Positions 40,696 through 52,786 of a DNA stretch of 64,000 bases are shown piece after piece. Source of the DNA: Symsagittifera roscoffensis (lineage: Eukaryota > Xenacoelomorpha > Acoela > Convolutidae). Each line of letters starts with the position of its first letter. The stretch's first letter is position 1. The position numbers were made by a program, and so were the translations under genes. The notes beneath the pieces were generated by a model that saw only the letters and a list, made by a program, of their open reading frames with translations, did not search any database and was not told the origin of the DNA. Location: positions 48,238,381 through 48,302,380 of the forward strand of contig NC_087065.1 of NCBI RefSeq assembly GCF_963678635.1, given 5' to 3'.

Positions 40696-41354
40696 TTTGT
40701 TCTCCCCACCCTATAATAAAGTGTCTAACGACCTCAAACGTCGATTCACAACCCAACCCTTTTAAAGACCCAGGACTAATAGAAATTTTCAATCACACTA
40801 ACCATTCAATTTAAGCTAAACAGTGAAGAACTTCGGTTATTCATCCTTCACTTAATCCCACCTCTTACCTGACCCACGCTAAACTTTAAATCTTAGTAGG
40901 TATTAAAATAGTATCTAATGAACTACCTGTGTTCTAATTATACCTGAACCTTGTGGATCAATTTACTATTCTCCAACCCTTGAACACAATCACTACCCCT
41001 AAGTAAGATTAAGTAAGTTAACACCTTAACTTAGAATAGCCACGAGAAAGTAAAAATCATTCTTCGGAATAGATGTATACTTCTCTCTCCAACCCTACAT
41101 AAAAGACCCAAGTTAGGCTAACCAAAAAATCGTAAGGACTAACAATCTAGGATTTTAAAATCACTAATAACAACCTTACACCCTTCATCCTAAACCTTAT
41201 GTCACTGAACAATTTGAGAAATAAACAAACAATCGTACTACACAATCGTAAAATAAATAACAAAACATACGATCTTGTAATTTCACCGCAAAATCAAACA
41301 ATCGGATATACTCGCACAAAACGTCAAACAATAAAAAGAAAAATTTTTAAGTAA
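40696..41354. other. A/C-rich non-coding stretch before the A-rich retroelement fragment
   Basis: G-poor, A- and C-rich sequence resembling in composition the 59084-59685 stretch of the A-rich element, so it may be its LTR or leader. No gene is seen. Confidence 0.35.
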
Positions 41355-42604
41355 GCAAAGACAAATTACACGAAAAAATTTTCAAAGCGTAGAAATGCAG
41401 TCTCTGAATCAGAAGTCAGCAATTTAGATGCACTTAACAAACTAAAAGACACAGTAAATAAAAACCACCCAGTTCACCATCAATTATACTTTTCCGATTT
41501 AGAAGCTATATCACATTCATCAAAACAAGGAAAAAGAAGAATAAACAACATATACAAAAATAAACGAGTACGTCTATACAATTGGAATCAACCAATCAGA
41601 CACATTGAACATTACGCACTAACAGTCAAAAAACGAAAAAATGAGTCAAAGCCCAAAGGATGAAAGTCCAGACGAAGACTCTGTTGTCCCACTTATCATC
41701 ATTTCACTCACTGAAGACAGAGGACAAATACAATTTTGTCATAATCTAATCGCAAAAATATTTGAACAAGGAATTAGCCCATGTAAAGCAAAATTCCCAG
41801 AAATAAAAATCAAAAGACAAATTGTCGATCATTATTTAAAAGGAATATGTAAGTTAACACAACAATATGGAATTTACACCATAAAACTCAGTACAGCAAG
41901 TAAACTTCATGGCAAATATGTTATCCAAACAGATGATGTCGACATAGAATTTTCAAAAATTTCACAGAATACATTAAAAACATGCAACATCAAAATTCAC
42001 AGAGAGCAAACTCAATTTTCCTTAAGGAGATTTTTGCAAAAAAATATAATTATTTATCTATACTAGAAAGAACAGAAACCAAAAGCACATCACGGGTTCA
42101 AACATCAAAATCTTAGCATAGTTTATAATTGACTATTTTACCCACAATATAGATTTAATTGCACAAGCAAGAAAAAATTTTAGACCCCAAAGTACAAATG
42201 ATGACACTGTCATTGCCGAATAATCAGATTACATCTGGGACCCTGAATGGTCTCATCCATTATTTCTGAACATTACAATAGACATCTCAAGTCAAGCAAT
42301 CAGTACAATAACTTTTCACAAAGATTATGTAAAAGTAATTCCACTTACATTAGATGCAACACCTTTGAACTATAATTCATTTTTACCTGATAGAAGACAA
42401 AATAATAGTTTAAATTCAAATTTTTTACAACAAGAAAACTTAAATGGAACTAGAAATCTTACACAACAAGATATTCAAACACCATCACATTTTATAAATG
42501 AAGAAATAGTTGAAACAATTGTAACAACTACACAACAAAGTATTTCTCCAATACATCCAAACTTTACAACGGCAAAACCAAAGACTTCAATATTACCAGT
42601 AGTA
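41355..42604 (+). pseudogene. Decayed 5' coding part of the A-rich retroelement (copy 1)
   Basis: Frame 0 is open from 41355 to about 41664 (SEVSNLDALNKLKD...), then a frame at 41641-42066 (MSQSPKDESPDED...), then, after several stops, 42230-42604. The last part is about 80% identical to 51631-51900 in copy 2 (shared HFINEEIV and TTQQSISPI). Repeated frame changes and stops mark it as decayed. No domain is recognised in the 141-codon piece; by position it would be gag or a pre-gag product. The copy ends abruptly where the MITE and then the polymerase element begin. Confidence 0.6.
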
Positions 42605-42812
42605 TTGTATCGTGTCCCGGATCCTAAGGGGGGGGTCCTTCCTAAGGGGGGGGTCCTCACGTAAAGCAAAATCCTAGGAAAGGGGTCCTTAATTTTTTGG
42701 AGGACCCCTATCCTAGGATTTTGTAAATGATCGCAAGTTCCCACCCCTAAAGTAAAATACCCCCTCCTTAGGATCTTGTTAAGCTGAGCTCAACAACCGG
42801 GACGCGATACAA
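42605..42812. mobile_element. MITE with 16-bp inverted ends and TA target duplication
   Basis: The ends TTGTATCGTGTCCCGG and (reverse-complemented right end) TTGTATCGCGTCCCGG differ at one base, and TA flanks both sides (42603-42604, 42813-42814). This is the signature of Tc1/mariner-type non-autonomous elements. The 208-bp interior is made of nested G-run/C-run palindromes (tcctaagggggggtcc, ggaccccta). No coding capacity. Confidence 0.8.
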
Positions 42813-42814
42813 TA

Positions 42815-43191
42815 ATTCCTTCTAATTCCTTTGAAAGCGGTCCCTTTTCCCGCGATAATTAAAATTAATCGTCCTAATTCCTGAACTTTTCTTTTTTCGT
42901 CCTAGTTTCATGTGGATATCATTTCCTGGCTTTCTTTCTTTTCGTCAAAGATTTGTCATGCTATTAAAGTTTATTATTCAAAACAAGCCTAAGGATTTCA
43001 CACATTTGTTTGAATTAACACTTGGTTTGTGTCTACTAGTTTATTTGCCTGAAGCTATTTATGTTAAAACAGTGATTGAGCTCAATACGAGTATTTTATT
43101 AGTTGTAAATTGGTAAAAACCAAAACATATACAAGTCGAAGTATAAAAAGGACGAAGAGTAAAAATCATCTGAAAATATATGTTTCAGACT
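42815..43191. other. Spacer between MITE and polymerase gene
   Basis: Holds a 68-codon plus-strand frame (42910-43116) with a hydrophobic stretch (LTLGLCLLVYLP) but no recognisable family. On the minus strand an AATAAA (43203-43198) overlaps the polymerase stop and could be its polyadenylation signal. Confidence 0.4.
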
Positions 43192-46100
43192 TTAATGTTT
43201 ATTGTTTTGGTTTTCTTTGCGGTGTTTTTTAGATGGTCGTTCTTCTGAAGCTTCAGATAAAATAAATGGGTTTTTTATAGGGGGACGTTCACGGACTCGG
43301 CTACTAGAAGCTTCTTCTTCTTCTTGCAGCTCTGCTTCTGAGTAGGGCCGCTGTAAAAATCCCCAATCCGGGAGTGTAAAATCGGGAGAACTGTTATCAG
43401 TTTCATTGTATGAGTTGGCCCACTCGGTGTCCATGTAAATGTCTTCTAGAAAAGCATTTTCTTCAGCGGCTTTATGGCCAAAGGGCACTGTCGAAATTCC
43501 GTCGAAAAGTAGAAAACGTTTTGAGTCGAATGGTGATAATGCAAGTTTGTTTTGTTTCACTGTCATATTGGTGTGACCTTTCGAAACTATATTATAGTTG
43601 TATACTCTCATTGTTTTTCCAGTGAATAATGTGTCCCTGAAGGTTTGGTGGACCAGTTCTCTCTGTGCACTCCGTTTAATTCCTTTGGCACTCAATTTTT
43701 GAGTGCCTTCTAAACAATAGCAAAATTATTATTCTTTTCTACAACGTTGGGGATAGCTTCATTTCACTTCAGCAACTCAATTTATACCGAACAAAATTTG
43801 ATTCATTTTACCAAAAAAGAGCAGAAGACTCTAAATTATGATTAAAAAAGAGGAAACAAGAGGGAATATGTTGTCAGATAAATCAATGTTTAGGCAACAT
43901 TGTATAATGTTGCCTAAATCAGCTAAATGCCCATAGTTTAATGCAACAAATTAAGGGGTGTAGGTAGGTTGGTGGTGGTATTTTTGTTCTGTAAAAGGTA
44001 GGAATGGGGGGTGGAAGGGTGGCTTAAATTTTATTTACCATTAAGGACGACCGAATATAGTTTCGGTTTTAGGGCGATGAATTCTCTGATCGGCTTCCCA
44101 CCAGTCTCGTCTTTGAACTTCAGCACAACTTTCTTGTTGGTATCCTCGAACAAGAAATGGTCCTTATCGTAATTTGAAAAGTCGAAATCAGCTTTTATTT
44201 TCTCCAAGTCTCGGTAAACGTCATCAGTTTTTATGGCGTAAATAAAACTATCCGTGTCGGAGTAAAGGAGTTCCAAGTTTAGATTTGGTTTCATTTTTTG
44301 ATAGTGAAACTGAAACATGAAACGCTTGGCGAGGTCTAGGATGGTCGCACCAACTATCATAGGTTTATCCCACAATATTTTTGTTACTGAAAAGCTAATT
44401 GTGGCTAATTGATCGTCAATGATTTGAAAGCTTTCCATTGTGCTCAGAGCTGTTTTTTGTAAAAGTTCTCTCTCATTCCTTACAATCTCCAGCTTCTTTC
44501 TTCCTAACTTAGACTCCATTGTCTTACCGAAAGCTGAATTAACAATTAGCTTGTAGAAGTTCTCCTGGAATTTATTTACCGCGGCTTTTCGTAGGCGGGT
44601 GTTGAGGTCGACAAAGGGTGCCATCCAGTGACTTTGGCGGAACTGAAGAACTTTTCCGAGGTGAGTTATTTTCATTCCTAGCTCATGGTACAATTTTAGG
44701 GTAAGGTAGTGCAAAACATAACCTTCTTTAGGATGCAAGGTCTGTAGAAGCTTTGGCACTTTTGGCAGTGTGGTGATTCCCAATTTTCCCAACATGTCGA
44801 CTTGCTCGTTGCTCATTGCACCGATGTCCACTACTTCACGAGAGGGGGCAAGGGGGTAATCAGCAAAGAAGTCGTGAAGCTCTTCGGGTATGGTTAAATT
44901 GACTTCAACTATATAACCCCATTCTGATGTTTCGCTGGTGAGCAGTATGTCTGCCAGACTTTTTTCAACTATTGAAAAATCGTTTAAGGGCAAAGGGCAG
45001 TGTTTCATTATCCCCCCGTACAAATTGTTTGCATCAATATTGAGGATGTAGCTTGATGGTTCTGAGGGCGAAAAATCGTCGAGGTATTTATTGTTTGCTT
45101 TGTAAAATCGGCGCGCGTAAATCGACGACATGCCTCCTCGTATCATTCGCTGCACAAGGTCTAGATGTTCACGGTCCGTTAAGAGTTTCAGTTCGGGCTT
45201 ACAAACTTTTAGAAAGGCGTCCCCGGAAAGGTTACTTGCCGTGAAGTAACAGGCGCAATCCAGCCCGTATGTTTGATAGCAAACTTCACGAAAAGCTTCG
45301 AAAACGGAAGCAAGCAATAGCACATCTGTAGTCAAGTACAAGTCGTGGTAATCACCAAGTGAGCCACACTTCAGTTCGGTGAAAACTTTAAGGGCATGAT
45401 TGTACTCGCTTCTTGAAACACTCACATCCCCTCCTGTTAGACTATTTTTCCACATTGCTCGTGGGGGAAGGCGAGTTTCTCGGAATTTTTCGAATGAGTT
45501 GAAGTATGAGTAGGGGTAATGCCCTTTCTGTTTCAACAGACTGACTTTTTCACGTGAGTGGCCGAGTTTTTCAAAATAGTTCTCCAGCAGAAAAAACTTT
45601 TCGTTGGGCAAATTATCGACAAGTTTTGCCAACGATGCCAGCATGAACCTATACGAATCGATGAATCTCAGATTTTCGTAGAGTTTTTTGATTTTTCCGT
45701 TTTTGTCCGTGTACGTTTTTATGTAGACTGAGATTGTCAAGGATATATATTTTTCTTCAGATGCGGGTATTACGGAAAAAGTGTTTTCCGAATCGCTTTT
45801 TGCCAGCGCTTTGATTATAAAGTGTAAATCATAATTTGACAAATTATGAGCTACCACTGGAATGTAATTTGTTGTTTTTCTATTAACGTTACACTCATTG
45901 TGTGCCCAACCCAGAAACTTGTTGGTGTAATGGCAATGATCAAGTACCACTTGATCATTGTCGGAAAAATCATTCTCGCATATCCAACAAATTGTAGCAT
46001 CTTCCCGTTCCTGGTCTGTTATACCAGTGAAAGTGTAATATTTCCTTTTTTCTACGTAAATTTGTCTCGCTAACGATTCAAGGGAGCTAATTAGCTCTTC

Positions 46101-47772
46101 CATCACATTCGGTCCTCTTTTAAGCTCAAACTTTAACAGGTCTTTTTTCCCAAATTCGATTACTGCTAACGCGTAGCCGCACGGTTGATGGATTTCAATT
46201 GTTTGCGTGCTAGATTTTCGCGGATCAGGTTGCGGTCCGTATACTGGTAAGAGCAGTGACTCCAAATCAAAGTAGATTACTCTGGGTACGTACCAACGAG
46301 CTGTTAAGTTTTTGAACTTGTGGTCATCTTTTCCCGGCTTGGGCATTGTTATGACGACATCTTCGTCTTGGTAGCACAGTTCTTGATGTCTTCTCAAAGT
46401 TTCGAATGAAGCGCATGTGTGGAAACATTTGCGACAAATCTCAGATTGAAATCGGTGCACTTTGTGCCGCACGTACTCGACCAGTTTCTGGAGATCACTT
46501 ATCAACACATAGTGATATTTTGATCCATCTGTCAGCAGCAACAAGTCCACAATCAGGCTAGTAGTGAATCTGCTCGATACTCTTATGGGCAACAATTCGC
46601 CATCGTTGTACCTGAACAGAAAAATAATTTTTATACCTAGGTTTGAAATGAAATAAAAAGGGTGTTTGAATAGGTGAAGAACATTATTGAAGGAATTTTA
46701 AAATTTTTAGAAGGAAATTAGAATTTGCTTACCGGAAGACGTTGATTTGACAATTGTTCAACTTTTCAAATCTGTCCATATCCATCAGACCCATTGGCAT
46801 TTCGTATTCCCCATTGATTTTCACAATTCCTTCTTTGTCGAGATTGTAGGTTGAGACTTTGTTTTTCTCCAGCCACCGTCTAGATGTGGGGTAGAGGGCC
46901 GGCTCATTCACATTGTGATATGCGGCAACAAAGGAGTAGAGAAAGCAACGGTCATCATCTTTAGTGTTGATATTTGTGAGCAGAGTAGATGCTGCGCTGA
47001 GTGCATCAGGTAGCTCCAGGTAGGATCCTGCTCTTATTGGTGAGAAGGCCGCGAAACTGATTTGCAATTTTTCAATTCTGTCAATAATCCATCCGCTACC
47101 ATGAGAAGAGAACGAATTGACTTGGTGGACCATATGTTCAATCAGTTCCAAGAATTGAACCCCAGCTATTCCCTCGAAGTACACTGTCAATGTCTTAGTG
47201 TTCAGAAACAGCATGGTCCTTTCGAAGTTTCCACTGTCCCCGTCTTGCACAGTGGGAATTTTGATCATTCCCACTTCCACATGGAATTGCACCTTGTTCG
47301 GACCCTCTTTGACCCTTTCCAGTATAAGAGCATCTATTTCCTCCTTGTTTTGCATCATGACTTGAAGCAAATCCATTTCTTTTTCACCAACTTTGAGATC
47401 GTATCGACTCAATTTGCCTCTGAACGCGCTTTCCGTTGGGGCAGCGGAAGACGTCGTCTCAATGCCGTCCCAAACAGGCAATGCGTGCTTCTTCAGCAAG
47501 TGTTGTCCATAGCTTTCCGCGGTGAGAAATATTGTATGGCAATAGATACAATGACTATTCGAAGTCATGTCATGTACCAGCTCGACGTGCTCTCGGGCTT
47601 CCGACAAACTCTCGAATGACTCTAGACACTCATCGCAAACAGTTTGAGGAGGAGGGGGAGGAAGGATCTTGTGAACTTTTTGCTCATGTCTTCTCAAGTT
47701 CCTTTTAGAGCTCAGTATTTTTCCGCACTGCTGGCAAGGAACAGGTGTCGCGATAGAAGTAGAGTTCGGCAT
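43192..47772 (-). CDS. Protein-primed family B DNA polymerase, three exons, with N-terminal zinc fingers
   Basis: Exons are 47772-46733, 46611-44039 and 43709-43192. The introns (121 and 329 bp) begin GT and end AG, and splicing keeps the frame at both joins, giving ~1,376 residues. Three C2H2 fingers lie at ~13-95 (CQQCGKIL..., CDECLESF..., CIYCHTIF...) and a fourth at ~407. The exonuclease motifs are YFDLES (~462), AHNLSNYDLHF and DLYLTTDVLL. An HNH/endonuclease VII-like Cys/His segment (ICWICENDF, LDHCHYTN, HNECN) sits between. The polymerase motifs are DANNLYGG (~873), NSAFGKT and YSDTDS (~1131), and the C-terminal KQNKLALSPFDSKRFLLFDGI is typical of Maverick/Polinton polymerases. No Polinton integrase, ATPase or capsid gene is in view. 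Bidnavirus-like origin is an alternative. Confidence 0.88.
43889..43918. repeat. Perfect 13-bp hairpin inside polymerase intron 2
   Basis: tttaggcaacatt, loop gtat, aatgttgcctaaa. It lies within the second intron. Confidence 0.7.
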
Positions 47773-49429
47773 TGTTTGTTGAAGTTACTGAAGTAATTCA
47801 GGAAAATTTCAAGAAAATTTAGGAGAATTTCAAGTAGAACTGGTTATGGAAAAGCAAAAGCGAGAAGTGACTAGCACCAAAAAACTTTGCGGGTAAGGGC
47901 AAGTAGAAGCCATTAACGAGAGTTATACTTCGCCGTCTTGGCAATAAGTCTTTTCCTTTCCAAAAACAGGGTTTATTCTAGCTTTAAGCTCTATATGTCT
48001 CATCACTCTGCTCAAGTGGAGGGGTTTTGTATACTAAAAACTGATTCATTTACAGCCTCAAACTTTTGCTGTTAATTTTAAGGGTTAGCGATAAAATTTT
48101 GGCTTTTTTTAGGCGACTGGTTTAGACTTTCAATTAACATTTCAGCACTAAATTACAAAATTTGATGCTTAGAATGATTCAGATAGAGCCTAAAACTTTT
48201 TCTGACTAATTTTAACCGTGAAACAGTAATTTCCTAATGATTTCAAGCCCACTTCTTGGTTTGCGTAAATAGGTATAATAAAAAGTAGATTTATGAGATA
48301 AAAGTATTCAGAAAGTAAAGCCCTCAACTAACTAATTAAGTTGAAAAAATAGTAAACTTAAAAAATGAAAATTTTGCAAATTTGACACCTTGATAGTTAC
48401 CGATGCATGATAAGCATAGATTGTCATTTGAATGTGTAAAAGATATCGGAATCAAAGTTTCCTTCATGTCATTCGGTGTCCCGTGAAACATTTCATATCA
48501 TGTCCTTCGAAATATTAAGGCATGGCCGTTTGGTTTAAGGGGCAATAGCTAACCCGGCGTTGCTCGTCGCTACGCTCCTCGGGAACGCCTCCCGTTCTGT
48601 AATTTCAAGTGAAATTTTTTTTTTTCAAAATAAAGGAAAACCTCAAACTTTTTATGTTGTGAAAAAAGGAAAAGTAATGTTTAAAAAAGTGTCTTTTAAA
48701 TCTATCAACAAAAAAACCAGTAAGTTTTGTGGGACCTCGAGCACAGTTCTACTGGTCAAGTTCGAAATTTAAAAAACATAATTTTTTAACTTCTTTTTTC
48801 CTTCATTTTTAGCTTGAATTATTCGTTCGTTTTAAATTCAAGTGAATGTGGTTTGAAATTTTTAGGAGCTATCTGATACGTAATTAGGACAAGCGTAGAA
48901 ATTCAAAAAAAAAACAATTATAGCCCAATCAATGAGAGTAGACGCCTGAAAAGTTGTGATTTTTTGAGAAAATCTGATTTTTGTGAAAATATTGAAAAAA
49001 AAAATTGGGAAAAAATTTTTTTCTCTCCAAATCCATTGAAACTACCCTCAATCAATTTGCCATGAATTTCTGAGCAGGGTTAAGGGTCATGTTCATTTTT
49101 CGAAAAAAAAACATAATTTTTTTTTTTTTTCACATTTTTACCAAAAAATTGTCCGTTTTTCACCCAAAACATGTATATGAATGTAATATAATGCAGATTT
49201 ATGGCTTAAAACACTCTCTGTTACTTTGCGTAAGACCTGGCTAACCCCACCGGGCACAAAGTATGATGAGAGAGAGAGGACAGAGAGTGTTTGATAAAAA
49301 AGCCAAATAAATATGGTTGGACTACCAACAAGAAAATGTTGGACCCTTCCATATTTATCTTTCTTTTGAAAAGAAAGCAATATCCCGAAAAGGATATTCC
49401 AAATGGGGTTCACTAGTGAGCAAGTGTAT

Positions 49430-49465
<36 letters not shown>

Positions 49466-49716
49466 CTTTCTCAAACAACAATTTTAGCGTAAAATTATTC
49501 TCGATTTCTGATTTTTTTCTAGTTTTTCTCTAAGATTTTGCTGAAAACTTTACGGGGCAAACTTTAATTGATCTATTAAGCAAAATAAAAACTGAGACAA
49601 AAAATATACACACAGTAATGTTAAAACAGCTTAGAAGTCAAATCAAACAAAAATGAAAATATAAAACCTTGGAATAATATTTGAAACAAAAGAAGGAAAG
49701 TTTTTTGTTTAAGTTA
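47773..49716. other. AT-rich non-coding stretch
   Basis: No supportable gene. It contains a GC-rich inverted repeat around 48554-48594 (ggcgtt ... aacgcc), long A and T runs (48960-49135), and a (TC)15 microsatellite at 49433-49462. The 108- and 70-codon frames here overlap the microsatellite or homopolymers and look incidental. Confidence 0.5.
49433..49462. repeat. TC dinucleotide microsatellite
   Basis: Fifteen uninterrupted TC repeats. Confidence 0.95.
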
Positions 49717-50361
49717 TTAGAAACCTCGAAACTGTAGTTTTCTCTTTTTTGGCGCATAGCAAGCTGCATTTGGAGGAGTGCCTTGAATGAGATCTGGGGT
49801 GACTAGATCAATTGTCTCCGCACTAGATGAAACCCGAGCATCCGAATAGGAAGTTGATTGTTCTGGAGTTGAAACTGGTCCCCTAACAAACGACTCGGGA
49901 GACATTGCTGTCGGAATATCCCAGTACGCTTCGCGCTCTGCATAGTCACGAATACATCCCTCCTGATTTTCATACAACGGCATTGACTCGCAGTCATACG
50001 CGAAGAGAATTTTTCTTGGAGACTGCTCGAGCGAGGTTGTGTCGTTTATCTCCGTCTTTTCTAATGCCGGATAGCTCTCGTGAATAGTGCAACTCTCGTA
50101 CATTCGTTTTCGATTCTGTCTAAGTAGATCGATGTGATCAAGGAGGTAGTTTGGTAGCATGATATGACTTTTTGTAGTCCATTCCTCGTTTTGATTCTCG
50201 TCGTTTTTTCGGGGAGCCAAGTCATTGAACGGACTTGCTGTAGACGGAGAGACTCTCTCTTTCTGTTGATGGATGACTGCAATCGACTCTCTCGTGTATG
50301 TTTGGTAGATAATGGTTCTTTCTCGATCAGACACTGAGATTATTTGTAAAGGACTAGTCAT
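49717..50361 (-). CDS. Hypothetical protein, 214 aa
   Basis: A single uninterrupted frame with ATG at 50361. The product is polar and mostly disordered-looking, with a central more ordered part (KILFAYDCESMPLYENQEG) and a basic C-terminus (KKRKLQFRGF) that could be a nuclear signal. No family recognised. It lies on the same strand as, and upstream of, the polymerase, and opposite to the PC4-like gene across a 626-base spacer, so it probably belongs to the same element. Confidence 0.55.
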   Translation of the reverse strand: MTSPLQIISVSDRERTIIYQTYTRESIAVIHQQKERVSPSTASPFNDLAPRKNDENQNEEWTTKSHIMLPNYLLDHIDLLRQNRKRMYESCTIHESYPALEKTEINDTTSLEQSPRKILFAYDCESMPLYENQEGCIRDYAEREAYWDIPTAMSPESFVRGPVSTPEQSTSYSDARVSSSAETIDLVTPDLIQGTPPNAACYAPKKRKLQFRGF

Positions 50362-50987
50362 GACTTGAAGAGGTTTAAAGTTTTGTTAAAATGAAATGAC
50401 TGAACTACCGAAATGAAATTGAGAGAATGAAAAGTATGAAAAGTTTATTAATGAAAATGAGATCAGGAAAGGGGTGGCATAGTTCAATTAGGTCAAAGCT
50501 AATAACTTTTTAGGCGAGGCTATCAAATTTTATTCATTCTTTTAAGCATGACGCCTGAGGTCATGTTAGGAATGAATGTGAAAACCCGATTTTTTAGATT
50601 TATGTGACAGCTTTATTATAGTGGCTACGGGCGAAAGCACTCAAAATCAAGTTTTCATGATAGTTTGCCAGACATTCATTGTTATGCTGTTAGAAATTCA
50701 TTACCATGATTCATAACAGTCATTAAAATAACCGTCACAATAAATAACACTAGAAGATTTTTAGAGTATAGCCGGGGGAAAAAGTAACTAAATACCCATA
50801 TAAAAAGAGGTTTATCGTTAAAGAAATTATATCCTTGGTGATTAAGTCTTATCAATATGGCTTAGGGCGCTCGTAAACTTTATCACCTAAATTTTTACTT
50901 TGGGAGCGCATGATCTGTCTCGTATACTGTGATCAGTCATTCTTCAACGTTCCACACTAAAAACCAGTTGGTTGTTATTCATTTATA
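50362..50987. other. Divergent intergenic region
   Basis: Separates two genes that point away from each other. A TATAAAAA at 50799-50806 could serve the plus-strand gene. A small inverted repeat (catgac ... gtcatg) is near 50549-50567. No coding content. Confidence 0.4.
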
Positions 50988-51347
50988 ATGTACGCTTCTC
51001 TTGACACGGATGTAGACTATTTCGATGATTTTAGGGATATATCTTCGAATGATAAACGTTTAGTTAGAGTCGGTGCAAAAACATTCGCACAGACCGGTAC
51101 TTACATAACTATCAAATTGTACAAAAAAGACGAAGAGGGAACTTTTAAGTATCGACAAGGAATAACTTTGTCAACTGGTGAATTCGAGTCCTTGGCGGAC
51201 AATTACACAAAAATTAAAAGGTTGACGAAAGCAAAAAACTGCGACGTGACTGAAAAACTTAGAAAAAAGCGAAACAAATCTAAAAAATCTTCATGCTCTG
51301 AAAAGGAATGCGAAAGTGAAAACGATGATAACTGTCGGGTTGTGTAA
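50988..51347 (+). CDS. PC4/SUB1-like single-stranded-DNA-binding protein, 119 aa
   Basis: ATG at 50988. Residues ~33-75 (YITIKLYKKDEEG...YRQGITLSTGEFESL) match the layout of the PC4 (p15) coactivator domain: a beta-strand with basic residues, a charged turn, the G-I-x-L-x strand, and a helix. PC4 folds bind single-stranded DNA. The C-terminus is basic and then acidic/Cys-containing (KKRNKSKKSSCSEKECE). A small ssDNA-binding protein next to a protein-primed polymerase would make sense for an element that replicates by strand displacement; that link is inference. The similarity is judged by eye. Confidence 0.55.
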   Translation: MYASLDTDVDYFDDFRDISSNDKRLVRVGAKTFAQTGTYITIKLYKKDEEGTFKYRQGITLSTGEFESLADNYTKIKRLTKAKNCDVTEKLRKKRNKSKKSSCSEKECESENDDNCRVV

Positions 51348-51430
51348 CATTATCAACTCGTTATTCGATTGAAACTTCAAAGCAATGGTTGAAGCAATGT
51401 ATGAGCAATCCCCTGATTATTTCAAACAAT

Positions 51431-51630
51431 NNNNNNNNNNNNNNNNNNNNNNNNNNNNNNNNNNNNNNNNNNNNNNNNNNNNNNNNNNNNNNNNNNNNNN
51501 NNNNNNNNNNNNNNNNNNNNNNNNNNNNNNNNNNNNNNNNNNNNNNNNNNNNNNNNNNNNNNNNNNNNNNNNNNNNNNNNNNNNNNNNNNNNNNNNNNNN
51601 NNNNNNNNNNNNNNNNNNNNNNNNNNNNNN
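51431..51630. other. Assembly gap (200 N)
   Basis: Exactly 200 undetermined bases, a conventional gap size rather than a measured one. Adjacency of the polymerase element and the downstream retroelement is therefore not proven. Confidence 0.99.
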
Positions 51631-52786
51631 AGTACAATATCTTACATAAGAGATTATGTAAGAGTAATACCATTAACAATTGATGCAACACCATTAAAAC
51701 TATAATACATTTTTACCCGATACACAAAATAATAGTTTAAACTCTACAGTCATACACAATGAAAACCTCAATGGAACTAGGAATTCTTACTCAACAAGAT
51801 ATCCAGACACCATCACACTTCATAAATGAAGAAATTGTACACACAACAACTACACAACAAAGTATTTCACCAATACGCCCAAATTTAACAACACCAAGAA
51901 ATACAAATCCTTCACAAACACAGGTAACCTTACAATCAACCGTTAAACCTTCGGTTGCCCCTAAATATTCACATATGGATTACCAAACATACAAACCCAT
52001 GACAATACCATCAAAAACACGCAAAACATTCACTAGAAACAACTTTGCAGACCATAATTATAATTATACACATCCATCAAAAAACAAATTATCAACCACA
52101 AAGGAATTTTAATCAATATACAAAACCTCGAAACTGGGATAACCCAACGGCCCAATATAATTCCACAAATTTTCAACAAATCCTCCACAGGATCGCAGTG
52201 GAAATTACCCATTTTTTCAACAAAATAAAAATAAAAAAACAAACATCTTATCAAATGGATTATTTATCCTCAGATGAAGATTTCTTACAACCAGATATAT
52301 TTGCACCAAATACTCAAGAATATCGTAGACAAGGAATACAGAAAACACGTACAAATCATAGAAATTTTTCTCCACAATCAATAGATGCACAATATCAACA
52401 ACCAATTCAAACAACAAAATCCAATTAATACACAATCTTTTCAACCAATTCAACAACAAAATCCAATGACTACACACTCGTATCAACCATCACAAATGCA
52501 AAATGAAATACCACTCCCGTATTATCTTCAACAACATGAAATAACAAGAAACCAACTTTCAAATTTTTCTCAAATGCCAAATGCAGCTGAATCATTACAA
52601 ATGACAATGAATCCATACCTTATGGGTGGATCATCAATAACATCAAACAAACCTTTAATGGTTTTCACAGGAACAGACCCTGAATACTCTGTAGAAGATT
52701 ACTTAAATGCAGTAACAGCAAATTTGATTTTAAATATAGGACCTGAACCAATTAATACGCCACTACATCAAAACTGGATACATTGA
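51631..52786 (+). pseudogene. Gag N-terminal region, frame-disrupted
   Basis: Homologous to copy 1 at its start. The coding signal moves through three frames (51759-52112, 52045-52428, 52385-52786), implying indels around 51700, 52060-52100 and 52400. The sequence is rich in Q, N, T and P. Residues near 52640-52780 (MVFTGTDPEYSVEDYLNAV) begin a capsid-like gag domain. The last frame meets TGA at 52784-52786, after which the same frame continues as the long gag-pol ORF. Mutation or assembly indels near the gap are both possible. Confidence 0.65.

Noticed and set aside
16355..40700. Target-site duplication of the giant element
   Set aside because: The flanking bases tcttt and tttgt do not match; only a shared T-run is seen.
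49138..49464. 108-codon minus-strand ORF beginning with a run of RE dipeptides
   Set aside because: The start is the translated TC microsatellite; the rest has no coding features.
42815..51430. Complete Maverick/Polinton element
   Set aside because: Only the polymerase is recognisable; no integrase, packaging ATPase, protease, capsid or terminal inverted repeats are visible before the gap.
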